DNA from: Symsagittifera roscoffensis
Lineage: Eukaryota; Xenacoelomorpha; Acoela; Convolutidae
Direction of reading: 5' to 3'
DNA length: 64,000 nucleotides
Assembly (NCBI RefSeq): GCF_963678635.1
Contig: NC_087064.1
Coordinates: 40,088,530 to 40,152,529, forward strand
Shown here: in pieces, positions 1 to 11,396 of the stretch
Layout of the letters: each line of letters starts with the position of its first letter
Numbering within the stretch: the first letter of the stretch is position 1
Made by a program: the position numbers and the translations under genes
Notes under the pieces: model-generated
Told to the model about the DNA's origin: nothing
What the model saw: only the letters and a program-made list of their open reading frames with translations
Database searches by the model: none

Positions 1-507
1 GAAGTGAGTGTCCATATGCGTAATAAGGGGAGGACTGGTTCATACAAAAGGGTTTTTTTTGTTTTTTTTTGTTTTTTATAAAAGTCAATATTGTTGAGAA
101 AGGCAAAATCAATAGCTATACTACATAGCTATATAAAGCGAAAAAATAAATGTTTAAATGAAAGGATAAATTTTTACAATTTTCCTTCCAACCGGGCTAT
201 AAGTTGGTGATTTTTTGTTTTCAAATTGTGGATTTGCTTTTTCAGCTCCCGGATTTGATGCATTTCATGTATATGACTGCGCTGAATTTGCTCAGTATAG
301 TCATCTAACTGGGGGGTTTGTAATTGTGCCGTCAGATATTTTGCTGGGACATACATTTATTGATATTCAAGAAGGGAATTAGTTATGGAGTACCTTTTTT
401 TAAATAGGGTGATAGGCTTCTAATTTAAAACGGTTGATTAATGGATTCAAAGCATAATTGAGATCCATATCGAAACCGGGATTGCTGTTAGAATTAACCG
501 TATCCCG
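1..507 (-). repeat. Partial copy of the macro-element 3' internal region (left edge)
   Basis: This stretch matches 1,268-1,767 and about 7,617-8,110 almost base for base, including the T-rich tract near 51-80 and the start of the accessory gene's C-terminal part. It joins a truncated LTR directly at 508, so the left edge of the window appears to lie inside a tandem repeat with a period near 1,267 bp (LTR fragment plus 3' internal sequence). It begins outside the window. Confidence 0.8.
174..356 (-). pseudogene. Coiled-coil segment of the accessory protein (partial copy)
   Basis: Sixty codons starting with ATG and ending with TAA. The C-terminal half is a continuous charged helix with hydrophobic residues at heptad spacing (I, L, I, L, L, L), typical of a leucine-zipper-like coiled coil. 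The same segment recurs at 1,444-1,625 and 7,789-7,971. In all three copies it follows the larger accessory ORF in the same frame after one TAA. Only this copy has an ATG right after that stop. It belongs to a broken repeat and is unlikely to be an independent gene. Confidence 0.5.
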
Positions 508-1159
508 GTGGTGTTGGTGTTAGAAGAGATATTGTTGGGAATGAATTCCCGTAGTTTTGAGCTTCTATTTATACTCAGATGGGAAATCGTACCACTTTTC
601 GTATCAAATGAGATGTAACTTCCTAACTTCGTACTCTCTATTCGTATATTCGTATTTTACGAGAAGAGTTTTTCGTATGCTCGTATTTTACGAGAGGAAT
701 CGTTAATATTCGCATTGAATGAGAATAGTCGTTTCATTTCTCAATGCTTAAAACGTTATACGAATTATTCCAATAGCATTTCCTTTCCTTTTGCAAGGGA
801 ATAAAAACATATTTCTTTTGTGGTGGCGGCAGCGTCACATTTTGTGAACGCAATAAAATAATTCATGTTTCTGTTTTTATTTGAAATCAGAACATATCCA
901 TCCTCCTATTTGGAGAGGAAAAAAACTGAAACTTTCATTTTTATTACTTTCACTTGAATAGTGGGGTAATTGTTGATCGATCGAAGATTTTTCTTTCAAT
1001 CTCATAAAGTTGGTTCAATAGTTTGTTGGTGTTACAGGTAGCAGATGTTATTGAACAACTGATACTTTGAGTCAGGCTTGAATGAATATAAACACATCAG
1101 TTACATTTATAAATCAAAATAGAGTTTACACAACCAATAGATTTAACTATAAAATTAAA
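508..1159 (-). repeat. Truncated LTR of the macro element (LTR copy a)
   Basis: Matches 6,848-7,503 and 17,133-17,788 with few differences, but lacks the first roughly 240 bp present in the other two LTRs. Left of it, instead of element flank, lies internal sequence (1-507), so this LTR has been rearranged. To its right the internal 3' region continues into accessory and env genes, which makes it the 3' LTR of a minus-strand copy. If the LTR really starts at the polypurine tract its right end would be near 1,236. Confidence 0.8.
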
Positions 1160-1443
1160 TACATCAAAATTATTTGTTTCTCAAAAGTTTGAAGGTTAGT
1201 TTTATTCCTTGAACATTCTTTTTCCGAAGTCTCCTTTTCTTCTTGAAGTAAGTGAAGTCTTGAAGTATGTGAAGTGAGTGTCCATATGCGTAATAAGGGG
1301 AGGACTGGTTCATACAAAAGGGTTTTTTTTGTTTTTTTTTGTTTTTTATAAAAGTCAATATTGTCGAGAAAGGCAAAATCAATAGCTATACTACATAGCT
1401 ATATAAAGCGAAAGAATAAATGTTTAAATGAAAGGATAAATTT

Positions 1444-2308
1444 TTACAATTTTCCTTCCAACCGGGCTATAAGTTGGTGATTTTTTGTTTTCAAATTGTG
1501 GATTTGCTTTTTCAGCTCCCGGATTTGATGCATTTCATGTATATGACTGCGCTGAATTTGCTCAGTATAGTCATCTAACTGGGGGGTTTGTAATTGTGCC
1601 GTCAGATATTTTGCTGGGACATAAATTTATTGATATTCAAGAAGGGAATTAGTTATGGAGTACCTTTTTTTAAATAGGGTGATAGGCTTCTAATTTAAAA
1701 CGGTTGATTAATGGATTCAAATCATAATTGAGATCCATATCGAAGCCGGGATTGCTGTTAGAATTAACCTTTTTTTTAATAGGGTGATAGGCTTCTAATT
1801 TAAAACGGTTGATTAATGGATTCAAAGCATAATTGAGATCCATATCGAAGCCGGGATTGCTGTTAGAATTAATGTATCGTTCCCTTTCTAACTGAATGTG
1901 TAATTTAGTATTTAATTCAGTGGGGTGTAAGGGTTGTCGCCTAATGGTCATTGGATATTGAGAAGTTGATACCGGCGTATTTGCCGTTAGTATCTTATAT
2001 GGTCTTACAATCTGGGTCCGTTTTTTAATTTTGGAATTCGAGGGAACCAGGGGTGTTTTGAAATCAGGGGGTGAAATTTTTAGGGGTGGTGGCTTTGATG
2101 CTGTAGTTATTGGGACAGCTGAATTGGTTTGAAGTAGTGGCTCAACGAAGGATCGTGTTGAGGTTGGCTTTGCAGTGGGTGTTGTAGTAGTAGAAACAGT
2201 TGGTTGTTGAGTCAGTCCTGAAATCTGCGAGTCCAGTGGATCAGTTGGTGGCAGGAGTGAGAGAAGGTCCTCAAAATCTCTCAAGTCGTCATCAAGTGAT
2301 GCGTCCAT
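1444..2308 (-). pseudogene. Accessory protein gene, second copy
   Basis: Copy of the gene at 7,789-8,547. The main ORF (2,308 down to 1,670) has the same acidic, leucine-rich N-terminus, Pro/Ser/Thr-rich middle and Asn/Asp-rich C-terminal region. It differs by a 105-bp tandem duplication near its 3' end, which repeats 35 residues, and by an extra T that brings in an early stop. The coiled-coil part lies beyond at 1,625-1,444. It sits between the truncated LTR and a damaged env copy, the same order as in the fuller element. It probably no longer makes the full protein. Confidence 0.6.
1663..1872 (-). repeat. 105-bp tandem duplication inside the accessory gene
   Basis: Two adjacent units start at 1,663 and 1,768. 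Both begin with a T-rich run followed by the same coding stretch. The length is a multiple of three, so it inserts 35 residues without changing frame. The unit occurs once in the copy at 7,789-8,547. The fragment at 1-507 ends at the same unit boundary, which suggests it derives from the duplicated version. Confidence 0.85.
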
Positions 2309-2351
2309 AGTTGAATCAGTTGGTATATCCTAGAACAGTAGAATTTTTTTG

Positions 2352-3948
2352 TTAGACTGGGTTTGTTGGGTGATCCATGTTTTGAGTTCTTCTCTCAAAA
2401 CTTGTTAATTGGATGTGAGGATACATGCGATCCTGGTTTATTTTATCAATTTCCTCTAAAAGAGAAGCTTGTATTTTTTTATCACAATCTTGTTCTATTT
2501 TTTCAGTTTGCTCATCTTGAGTGAAAATTGAGGTCACTATGGAAGTGAAAAGTATATTAAATGAAGCGGCAAGTAATACTTTGCCAAAGTGTAGTGAGCG
2601 GCCGGTGATTTTGTGAATATGCATAGCCTTTATTATGAATACTAGGCAATCTAGTATGAATTTCATAAATAGAAAAGAGGCGAAAACTATTCCGCATTTT
2701 TCTAAATAGTATTGTACTTTCCCGAATATACGGGTGTATTCGTTTTTCCAAAAGTTTGAGAGATGAGATAGTCCAAATAGATTGTTTGGGAAGAGCCTAG
2801 TGGGCTCTATGAGTCCGTGAAAAGAAATTTTTTAGCATTTAGAAAGGACCTGGATACTTTTTGCAGTATTCCTTTCATCTCTGAATTATCGGAAATCATA
2901 TTCCAGAATTTTTGCATTTGAGCATAAGTGTAGATTGAAGCGCCTTGGCTAGAGGCTAAAGAATGCTTAATCTTTTGAATTATCTCTTTTGGTTTAAATA
3001 GATATGGTCCTGTAACCCTTGTAATTTGAGGGTTAATTCAATCCAGGACTTATCATCATCAACATCTAGTTGAAAGAGATTTGAATGTTTGTCAGAGCAG
3101 TCTTGTAGATCTGCCGATTGAAAAGTTTGTCGCGTAATTGGATCGACAAATCGAACATTTTCCGTATACATAATGGGAATGCGATTATAGCATTCATCCA
3201 TTAATTGCAAAGGTGAATAGAATTTCGGACAATGGTAGAACCAGGCAACCAGTTCTGATCATGTAGAAGCTATAAAAAAGAATATAGTCCAATTTGGTTC
3301 CTATATGAGCTTCGTAGTCAATTTGATGAGTTGAAAATTTGAGTGGCGGCAAATCATCACTTGTTGTGAGAAAAGTAGAATTTGGTTGGCCGGCATTATG
3401 AATAGTTCCCGTTTCTGGGGTTGGTTTAACTTGGATTCCAGTATCCATATTGAAACCGTCAGTGTATGCAATAAAAAGTGAATCATATGAAGTTGGATAC
3501 ACTATTCTGGGATGACCACAAAGAAATTGCGGTTTATTCATCACCTGTAGCATAAATTTTTGAGAATCCCTTGTATGGGTAGAATGAATAGACGGGCTAG
3601 AATCGCCTTTAATTATATAGTATGATTCTTCGTTTTGAATCATTTTAGCCGGAAATCTGTTTAAAACAGTGAAAATACAATTGTTGGGTTCTTCCCAAGT
3701 ATAAGCAAAAGCGTCTAAGGATGTTGTTTCACATCCATTTGTAGACACTGGACAGGGCAAAGGAATGTTTTGCCAATTATTGACAGTTCCATCTTTGAGG
3801 TTAACAGTCAGAGTTACATTTTGCATGTAAGTTTCAAAAGTGTCCAATTTAATCCAAGAACGGCCATCACATTCGTTATGATGTTTGCCGTCAACTTTGC
3901 CAGCATGGGCATTAGTTACTGTTTTAACATTAAATTTGAAAGGAATAT
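2352..3948 (-). pseudogene. Env-like glycoprotein gene, truncated second copy
   Basis: Closely matches 8,591-10,310 on the same strand. The membrane-anchor part (2,666-2,352) and the middle of the ectodomain (3,847-3,194) are readable. Compared with the fuller copy, about 130 bp are missing near 3,245-3,260, a 21-bp stretch is added near 3,061-3,085, and the N-terminal third is absent. The match ends at 3,948, where plus-strand Ty3-type gag sequence begins. This copy cannot make a complete envelope protein. Confidence 0.7.
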
Positions 3949-5330
3949 AAACAAGACCATAGATGGATCACACCAACGGAACCAGAAGCGGATTATGAAG
4001 AATCATCGAGACCTAGAGGTAAGACTCGAGTCTCGACTAGCACTAAACTGCCTGGAACCAATAGGGTAACACCACCACTAGTGACGCCATTCGTGGACGG
4101 AGGGGCGTCAATCGACGATGCCTTGACCAGCATAGTCGACAGTATAGGAAAACAGAACGAGCAGATGACAAGAAGTCAGCAGAAGTGAAAAACGCTTGAA
4201 GAAGAGGAAACTTGTTGCGAATGACGAGGGAAGCTGAGCAAAGGGAGACACGATTGAGAGATGATATGGAAAAGTTACAAAGTCAGCAAAAGCAGACTCC
4301 TGGGACTTTCGACTTAAGAATAGACGCGATGATGGAGAGGCGCACTCAGGCTATCATGGATAGGTTGGATGGGCTCCTAGGAAACAGGAGTGGATCGAGG
4401 AATAGGGAAGCAAACTCAAGAGAACCTGACAGGGAGACGAGAGTGAACTTCAAAGAACAACCTAACAGAAGAAGGACACATTGATCCACGAGAGGTAGGG
4501 GCAGTTCATCCAGGTATGCCAAAAGGGATAATGGGCCGAGGGGCTCAAATATCAGAGGAGGTTCTACTGACAACAGATCGACCTCAAACAAAAGACCGAC
4601 GCAAGACGCAACTGCGACTGGGAGATGTGATTCCACAAACTGGAGTAATGCGAATCAAGGAAGAAATCGTCCCAGCGACTCGAACAAGAGGAAAAATCCG
4701 GAACTTCTATCGGAGGGCAATGACACTCAAGCGGGGCATTCAAGAGATGCACTGGCAAAGACTACAGCGTTTGAACTTCTGAACCGGTCCTTGGAAACTT
4801 TCCTGACGGGGTTATCTAGGACCAGTGGACGCAGCGAGAGGTCCAGAAGGGTATTTGAGAAACCACAATGCTATAAAGACGAATCTGACGGCTGTATAGA
4901 TACCTGGATAGAAGTCATAAAACTGCATTTTGAGGAGGAAGACTTGACAGAAAGACAAAAATGCAGTGCGCTCACCAGCAACCTGGAAGGCAAGATCCCT
5001 AAATTGCTTGATGGCCATAAAGCAATACCAGCGGGACACAGCTGAGAAAATCTTTGAAATCTTGTTGAATCGTTTTGGCTCAGGAGTACAAGGACACCAA
5101 GCAATGATGCGCTACGAGAAACGGAGGCAAAGTTGAAGACAAAACGATAGACAAGTTTTTAGATAATCTGGAGATGCTTAGAAGGCGTAGTCAACCAGGT
5201 GAGTCAAATAGCAGGATGAACCTAGCAGTAGCCTTAAAACTCGTCGATAGTGTAAAAAACGATGAGCTTCGAACTCCATTTTCATGAGTCGAACTGTTGA
5301 GGCTTAGTTGAGATCCGAAGTCATCTTGTT
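3949..5330 (+). pseudogene. Gag region of the plus-strand Ty3-type element
   Basis: Coding potential runs through several frames. It starts with a Pro/Ser/Thr-rich segment (about 3,956-4,190). A long charged helix rich in Arg and Glu follows (4,212-4,484), then an Arg/Ser/Asn-rich linker. Last comes a segment with the look of a retroelement capsid domain (about 4,860-5,260, containing W-I-E-V-I-K-L-H-F and later E-K-I-F-E-I-L-L). There are many stops and at least four frameshifts. No zinc knuckle could be read. It lies upstream of a protease on the same strand, the expected gag position. The family assignment rests on context and general features. Confidence 0.5.
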
Positions 5331-5447
5331 CGTCATCGTCCTCCTCCTCTTCCTGGGTTTGTACTTCATCACCTGTACCTGCTCCCATAGTGAATCGGAA
5401 GAAGTTTCCCAAAGTGTTCTTCACTCGCTCTGAAAACGAGGAGGACG

Positions 5448-6427
5448 TTGGTGACAAAGGAGATAGAACAAAAAGTCAAGCTCGAACTAGAAAATGAGAA
5501 AACTAAGGAGAAGCTAAACGCCTTTGAAGCATCGGAGGTGGAAGAAACAAAATCACCAAGCAGTTTGAGCATGAAACTGAATGTGATCTCCGGACAGACG
5601 TTCGGAATGGTGTCACAAGGAAGCAAAATACAGTCAATAATCTCAGTGGCGGGACTTCAGGTGATCAGGAACCTAGGTGAACCTTCAGAATTATTTTTGA
5701 TGCATTTTGATACACATGCGGTTTATCTGAGGCATGTGGAGCCACGCACTGAGTCAAGGGCTGTGCGAGCGATGTTAACAACGGGTGGCCCTCGAATGAA
5801 GAAAATTCACGGACGCTACGTGAAAGTCTATGGACCATACCAAGTGATGTTGAACGTAGACGGGATCAGTATCTTTACTAGGACCTACTTCACAACAGAC
5901 AGTGACCAAGTAGGGCAGATCTGATTGGGTCAAGAAGAACTTAAAGTCCGTAGAATCGGCCATGACGCCATGATGGAGCAAGATGCAGTACACATAGGAT
6001 ACGAAGCAGATGTGACTGCACATCTGCTAGACACCAATTGAAAGAAAGTAGTACAGGACTTCTTGATACAGGAGTGGTGCTTAGTGTTATGCCAATGAAG
6101 ACTTGGGAAAGAATGGGCTTTCCGTCGAACCTGAGATTGGCAGCAGCTAACCGCGGAGCGATCTACGTAGCCGGAAGAACACCAATAACAGTCCTTCACA
6201 TGGGAGGACGGGACCTTTGGATGTGTTTCCTGGAATTAGAGAATCTGGACGACTCAGACCAATTCATCTTGGGCCGCGAATTCGTCGGGAATTTTGATGT
6301 GTTGATCGACCTGAACAATGGACTAATAAGAATTAGGAAACCGGACAGGCAGTTTGTTAAACGACCGGTGAATAGAATAATAACTGATGAGAATAAGGTG
6401 CACATTTTTTTAGACAGAAAAGTATAA
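5448..6427 (+). pseudogene. Gag-Pro junction and retropepsin of the Ty3-type element
   Basis: The first part (5,448-5,924) is a charged helix followed by a conserved-looking domain of unknown role, interrupted by TGA at 5,922. After a frameshift near 6,038 a retroviral-type aspartic protease follows. The active-site motif reads L-L-D-T-G-V, with Val where Ala or Ser is usual, catalytic Asp codon near 6,065. About 70 residues on is the partner motif F-I-L-G-R. It processes the element's polyprotein in intact relatives. RT of the same strand starts only at 17,789 because another element is inserted between. Confidence 0.65.
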
Positions 6428-6607
6428 CTACAGCCGTGACAGGCAGGTGTAGAGATTTTAAGGATGAGCAATTTAAACTCATTAAGTGATATTAAACAGG
6501 TTTGCTTGGTACTCAACCCAAACAGTCAAAGCTGAGTAATTTTCAGTCAAAGCTCAGTAATTCTCAGACCGGAGCTTTTCAGTAACACGAAAGGGACTGT
6601 ATGTGAG
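6428..6607 (+). pseudogene. Degraded protease-RT linker of the Ty3-type element, interrupted by insertion
   Basis: About 180 bp of plus-strand sequence without a continuous frame. It lies between the protease ORF and the left LTR of the inserted macro element. The continuation of the same polyprotein appears to resume at about 17,789. No clean target-site duplication can be read at the two junctions. Confidence 0.45.
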
Positions 6608-7503
6608 TTATCACGCTAGCAAAACTATATACGTCGGACAAAAACGCTTGCTAGGAATAAAGGGTTCTTTCTACTTTCTATCTTAGAAAGTAAATCTAAA
6701 ATTCGCTGAGAAATATTTTATTAGAAAAGAAGTTAGTATGAATTTACAGCAAGTTGCCTTTTGACTCAATATCTATTTAAACGGTGAGATTAGAGATATT
6801 TTTACTGAGAGTAGATATTATTTTAGAGATTGGTTGGGGTGGCTGAGGAGAGTGGTGTTGGTGTTAGAAGAGATATTGTTGGGAATGAATTCCCGTAGTT
6901 TTGAGCTTCTATTTATACTCAGATGGGAAATCGTACCCTTTTTCGTATCAAATGAGATGTAACTTCCTAACTTCGTACTCTCTATTCGTACATTCGTATT
7001 TTACGAGAAGAGTTTTTCGTATGCTCGTATTTTACGAGAGGAATCGTTAATATTCGCATTGAATGAGAATAGTTGTTTCATTTCTCAATGCTTAAAACGT
7101 TATACGAATTATTCCAATAGCATTTCCCTTCCTTTTGCAAGGGAATAAAAACATATTTCTTTTGTGGTGGCGGCGGCGTCACATTTTGTGAACGCAATAA
7201 AATAATTCATGTTTCTGTTTCTATTTGAAATCAGAACATATCCATCCTCCTATTTGGAGAGGAAAAAAACTGAAACTTTCATTTTTATTACTTTCACTTG
7301 AATAGTGGGGTAATTGTTGATCGATCGAAGCTTTTTCTTTCAATCTCATAAAGTTGGTTCAATAGTTTGTTGGTGTTACAGGTGGCAGATGTTATTGAAC
7401 AACTGATACTTTGAGTCAGGCTTGAATGAATATAAACACATCAGTTACATTTATAAATCAAAATAGAGTTTACACAACCAATAGATTTAACTATAAAATT
7501 AAA
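6608..7503 (-). repeat. 3' LTR of the macro element (LTR copy b)
   Basis: About 890 bp, repeated at 16,894-17,788. The ends do not show a clear TG...CA pair, so the borders are given as the limits of shared sequence. The right limit is uncertain. A purine-rich tract at 7,574-7,588 would place the LTR start about 70 bp further right, which would make the other LTR truncated at that end. Confidence 0.85.
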
Positions 7504-7573
7504 TACATCAAAATTATTTGTTTCTCAAAAGTTTGAAGGTTAGTTTTATTCCTTGAACATTCTTTTTCCGAAG

Positions 7574-7588
7574 TCTCCTTTTCTTCTT
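7574..7588 (-). other. Candidate polypurine tract
   Basis: On the minus strand the sequence reads AAGAAGAAAAGGAGA, an uninterrupted purine run just upstream of the 3' LTR, where the primer for plus-strand DNA synthesis is expected. A near-identical run occurs beside LTR copy a at about 1,230-1,245. It is about 70 bp from the end of the shared LTR sequence, farther than usual. Confidence 0.4.
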
Positions 7589-7788
7589 GAAGTATGTGAA
7601 GTCTTAAAGTATGTGAAGTGAGTGTCCATATGCGTAATAAGGGGAGGACTGGTTCATACAAAAGGGGTTTTTTTTGTTTTTTTTTGTTTTTTATAAAAGT
7701 CAATATTGTTGAGAAAGGCAAAATTAATAGCTATACTACATAGCTATATAAAGCGAAAGAATAAATGTTTAAATGAAAGGATAAATTT

Positions 7789-8547
7789 TTACAATTTTCC
7801 TTCCAACCGGGCTATAAGTTGGTGATTTTTTGTTTTCAAATTGTGGATTTGCTTTTTCAGCTCCCGGATTTGATGCATTTCATGTATATGACTGCGCTGA
7901 ATTTGCTCAGTATAGTCATCTGACTGGGGGGTTTGTAATTGTGCCGTCTGATATTTTGCTGGGAAATAAATTTATTGATATTCAAGAAGGGAATTAGTTA
8001 TGGAGTACCTTTTTTTAATAGGGTGATAGGCTTCTAATTTAAAACGGTTGATTAATGGATTCAAAGCATAATTGAGATCCATATCGAAGCCGGGATTGCT
8101 GTTAGAATTAATGTATCGTTCCCTTTCTAACTGAATGTGTAATTTAGTATTTAATTCAGTGGGGTGTAATGGCTGTCGCCTAATGGTCGATGGATATTGA
8201 GAAGTTGATACCGGCGTATTTGCCGTTAGTATCTTATATGGTCTTACAATCTGGGTCCGTTTTTTAATTTTGGAATTCGAGGGAACCAGGGGTGTTTTGA
8301 AATCAGGGGGTGAAATTTTTAGGGGTGGTGGCTTTGATGCTGTAGTTATTGGGACAGCTGAATTGGTTTGAAGTAGTGGCTCAACGAAGGATCGTGTTGA
8401 GGTTGGCTTTGCAGTGGGTGTTGTAGTAGTAGAAACAGTTGGTTGTTGAGTCAGTCCTGAAATCTGCGAGTCCAGTGGATCAGTTGGTGGCAGGAGTGAG
8501 AGAAGGTCCTCAAAATCTCTCAAGTCGTCATCAAGTGATGCGTCCAT
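7789..8547 (-). CDS. Accessory protein between env and 3' LTR; acidic N-terminus and C-terminal coiled coil
   Basis: Not matched to a known family. One frame runs from ATG at 8,547 to TAA at 7,789, broken by a single TAA at 7,972-7,974 (191 codons before it, 60 after). Residues 1-25 are acidic with spaced bulky residues (D-F-E-D-L-L-S-L-L-P-P), the pattern of acidic transcription-activation domains. Residues 30-120 are Pro/Ser/Thr-rich, followed by basic K-K-R-T. Beyond the TAA is a leucine-zipper-like helix of about 30 residues. The stop is present in all three copies in the window, so either it is read through or the coil is a separate product. The position after env resembles retroviral transactivator genes. 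That role is inference. Confidence 0.55.
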
Positions 8548-8590
8548 AGTTGAATCAGTTGGTATATCCTAGAACAGTAGAATTTTTTTG

Positions 8591-10920
8591 TTAGACTGGG
8601 TTTGTTGGGTGATCCATGTTTTGAGTTCTTCTCTCAAAACTTGTTAATTGGATGTGAGGATACATGCGATCCTGGTTTATTTTATCAATTTCCTCTAAAA
8701 GAGAAGCTTGTATTTTTTTATCACAATCTTGTTCTATTTTTTCAGTTTGCTCATCTTGAGTGAAAATTGAGGTCACTATGGAAGTGAAAAGTATATTAAA
8801 TGAAGCGGCAAGTAATACTTTGCCAAAGTGTAGTGAGCGGCCGGTGATTTTGTGAATATGCATAGCCTTTATTATGAATACTAGGCAATCTAGTATGAAT
8901 TTCACAAATAGAAAAGAGGCGAAGACTATTCCGCATTTTTCTAAATAGTATTGTACTTTCCCGAATATACGGGTGTATTCGTTTTTCCAAAAGTTTGAGA
9001 GATGAGATAGTCCAAATAGATTGTTTGGGAAGAGCCTAGTGGGCTCTATGAGTCCGTGAAAAGAAATTTTTTAGCATTTAGAAAGGACCTGGATACTTTT
9101 TGCAGTATTCCTTTCATCTCTGAATTATCGGAAATCATATTCCAGAATTTTTGCATTTGAGCATAAGTGTAGATTGAAGCGCCTTGGCTAGAGGCTAAAG
9201 AATGCTTAATCTTTTGAATTATCTCTTTTGGTTTAAATAGATATGGTCCTGTAACCCTTGTAATTTGAGGGGTTAATTCAATCCAGGACTTATCATCATC
9301 AACCTGTTTGTCAGAGCAGTCTTGTAATTCTGCCGACTGAAAAGTTTGTCGCGTAATTGGATCGACAAATCGAACATTTTCCGTATACATAATGGGAATG
9401 CGATTATAGCATTCATCCATTAATTGCAAAGGTGAATAGAATTTCGGACAATGGTAGAACCAGGCAACATTGCCATTGGTCTCTAAGAACAGAAAGCGGT
9501 TCTGAGTTAAAATATAGCCAGCCAAACGTGGGTTTTTAAGTGAAAGCATTAAAGTATTTAATATTGAGGAGCGCTCTAGCTCACATTGATTTTGCAGAAG
9601 GGCTAACTCGGCCGTTCTGAGCATGTAGAAGCTATAAAAAAGAATATAGTCCAATTTGGTTCCTATATGAGCTTCGTAGTCAATTTGATGAGTTGAAAAT
9701 TTGAGTAGCGGCAAATCATCACTTGTTGTGAGAAAAGTAGAATTTGGTTGGCCGGCATTATGAATAGTTCCCGTTTCTGGGGTTGGTTTAACTTGGATTC
9801 CAGTATCCATATTGAAACCGTCAGTGTATGCAATAAAAAGTGAATCATATGAAGTTGGATACACTATTCTGGGATGACCACAAAGAAATTGCGGTTTATT
9901 CATCACCTGTAGCATAAATTTTTGAGAATCCCTTGTATGGGTAGAATGAATAGACGGGCTAGAATCGCCTTTAATTATATAGTATGATTCTTCGTTTTGA
10001 ATCATTTTAGCCGGAAATCTGTTTAAAACAGTGAAAATACAATTGTTGGGTTCTTCCCAAGTATAAGCAAAAGCGTCTAAGGATGTTGTTTCACATCCAT
10101 TTGTAGACACTGGACAGGGCAAAGGAATGTTTTGCCAATTATTGACAGTTCCATCTTTGAGGTTAACAGTCAGAGTTACATTTTGCATGTAAGTTTCAAA
10201 AGTGTCCAATTTAATCCAAGAACGGCCATCACATTCGTTATGATGTTTGCCGTCAACTTTGCCAGAATGGGCATTAGTTACTGTTTTAACATTAAATTTG
10301 AAAGGAATATTTCCAATACTAGCATAGCCTAGGTTAAGATAGCCTCTGTCGGCGGCCGATTTACATTGATCGGCAGATAAATGGAGATCATTAGTGATCA
10401 TATTTTGTCGAGCGTCGATACCACTCGAATCAAAAGAATCGCAGAACCAACGCATTGATTGGTGTTTGATTCGACACATTGTCGCATTTACTTTTGTGCG
10501 ATAATGTCTCTGATATAGAGTAACATAAGCATGGGTTACTTTAATATTTTCTGGTTGGACTTTGCAAGGTGCTACTTTTTTCAGAGAGAACATTTTGTTA
10601 GAAGTCATTAGTTGACAATCATAATGAGCAACCCGAAGATTATTTGCAGTATTTGCATATAATTGTTCTTTCGGATCAAATGCTGAGGTTTGATTCGAAA
10701 GTATTATTAGAGTTAAAAGACCAACCAATCAAATTTTTTGCAAATTTATTTTTTGCTGGTGAATGATAGCAAAAGAATTTTTAAAAGTACTCACTTTAGG
10801 CATTTCTTCGAGAGTGGTTAGAACAGGATCTTGGTCCATTAGTTCACCTTCCTCTAGTTCACTATTTGGATTTGTCATTTTGTGGATTTTTTGTGATGGG
10901 AAATCTGAGTTAGATTTCAA
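8591..10920 (-). pseudogene. Env-like membrane glycoprotein gene
   Basis: From ATG at 10,920 about 63 acidic codons lead to an in-frame TGA (10,729-10,731). Next comes a hydrophobic signal-like stretch ending S-N-Q-T-S-A, then an ectodomain of roughly 550 codons to 9,046 with many cysteines and several N-x-S/T sites. A frameshift near 9,050-9,065 at an A/T run moves the frame to a C-terminal part with two hydrophobic segments (ends in F-I-I-K-A, and near 8,760-8,830) and a charged tail, stop at 8,591. The cysteine pattern and a D-P-I-T-R-Q motif late in the ectodomain recall glycoproteins of chuvirus-like origin, which arthropod LTR elements are known to have acquired. This relation is tentative. 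Position between pol and the 3' LTR fits env. Confidence 0.6.
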
Positions 10921-11396
10921 TTTTTGTTGAGGAATTCAGCAGATTTATTTTTTGGAGAGAGAGGAGGTTTTGAATGCAAGATGTGGAACTGAGCAAGAAT
11001 GAAAACAACTGTAAATCAGTTAGTTTTTAAAGGCTGTTTTTGCTTTTTTGCAAATCTAAGCTCTGATTGGCCGTTGTTATTCGGCGTCTTTCGGAAGTGA
11101 CTCTTTTTAAGTCGTAATTCCTTCGCCATTCGTTTTGTAATGTTGCGGTTTTTTCCACTCTGGTTTAATGTCGTGGTTTTTCCACTTAGTTTTCATTTGT
11201 TGAGATCTAGCAGTGAAATGATTTTTATTCGTTTATGCTGATGTTAATTTTTAACAACTGCATTTCCCTTCCCTATTGGAGTAGGAAAAAAAACATCTCT
11301 TCGTAAAAGAGGACTAAAAGCAACATCATTTGTTTGCTTTCCGTTCAGTTTTAACTATCTGTATTTTATCCTCAAAAAAATCTTTCTTCGTCCAAA
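10921..11396. other. Spacer between env and the antisense gene
   Basis: About 475 bp without coding potential on either strand. It should contain the promoter of the plus-strand gene starting at 11,397. A stretch at 11,262-11,300 (TTTCCCTTCC, then a GGA...AGGAAAAAA pattern) resembles a segment inside the LTRs (near 7,123-7,150), so control sequence may be shared. No TATA box at a convincing position was found. Confidence 0.3.

Noticed and set aside
3770-4069. A 99-codon plus-strand ORF
   Set aside because: It crosses the junction between env (antisense) and the Ty3-type gag, so it has no single origin.
5191-5457. A minus-strand ORF with a run of acidic residues
   Set aside because: It opposes gag sequence, has no start context or partner, and comes from a CT-rich tract.
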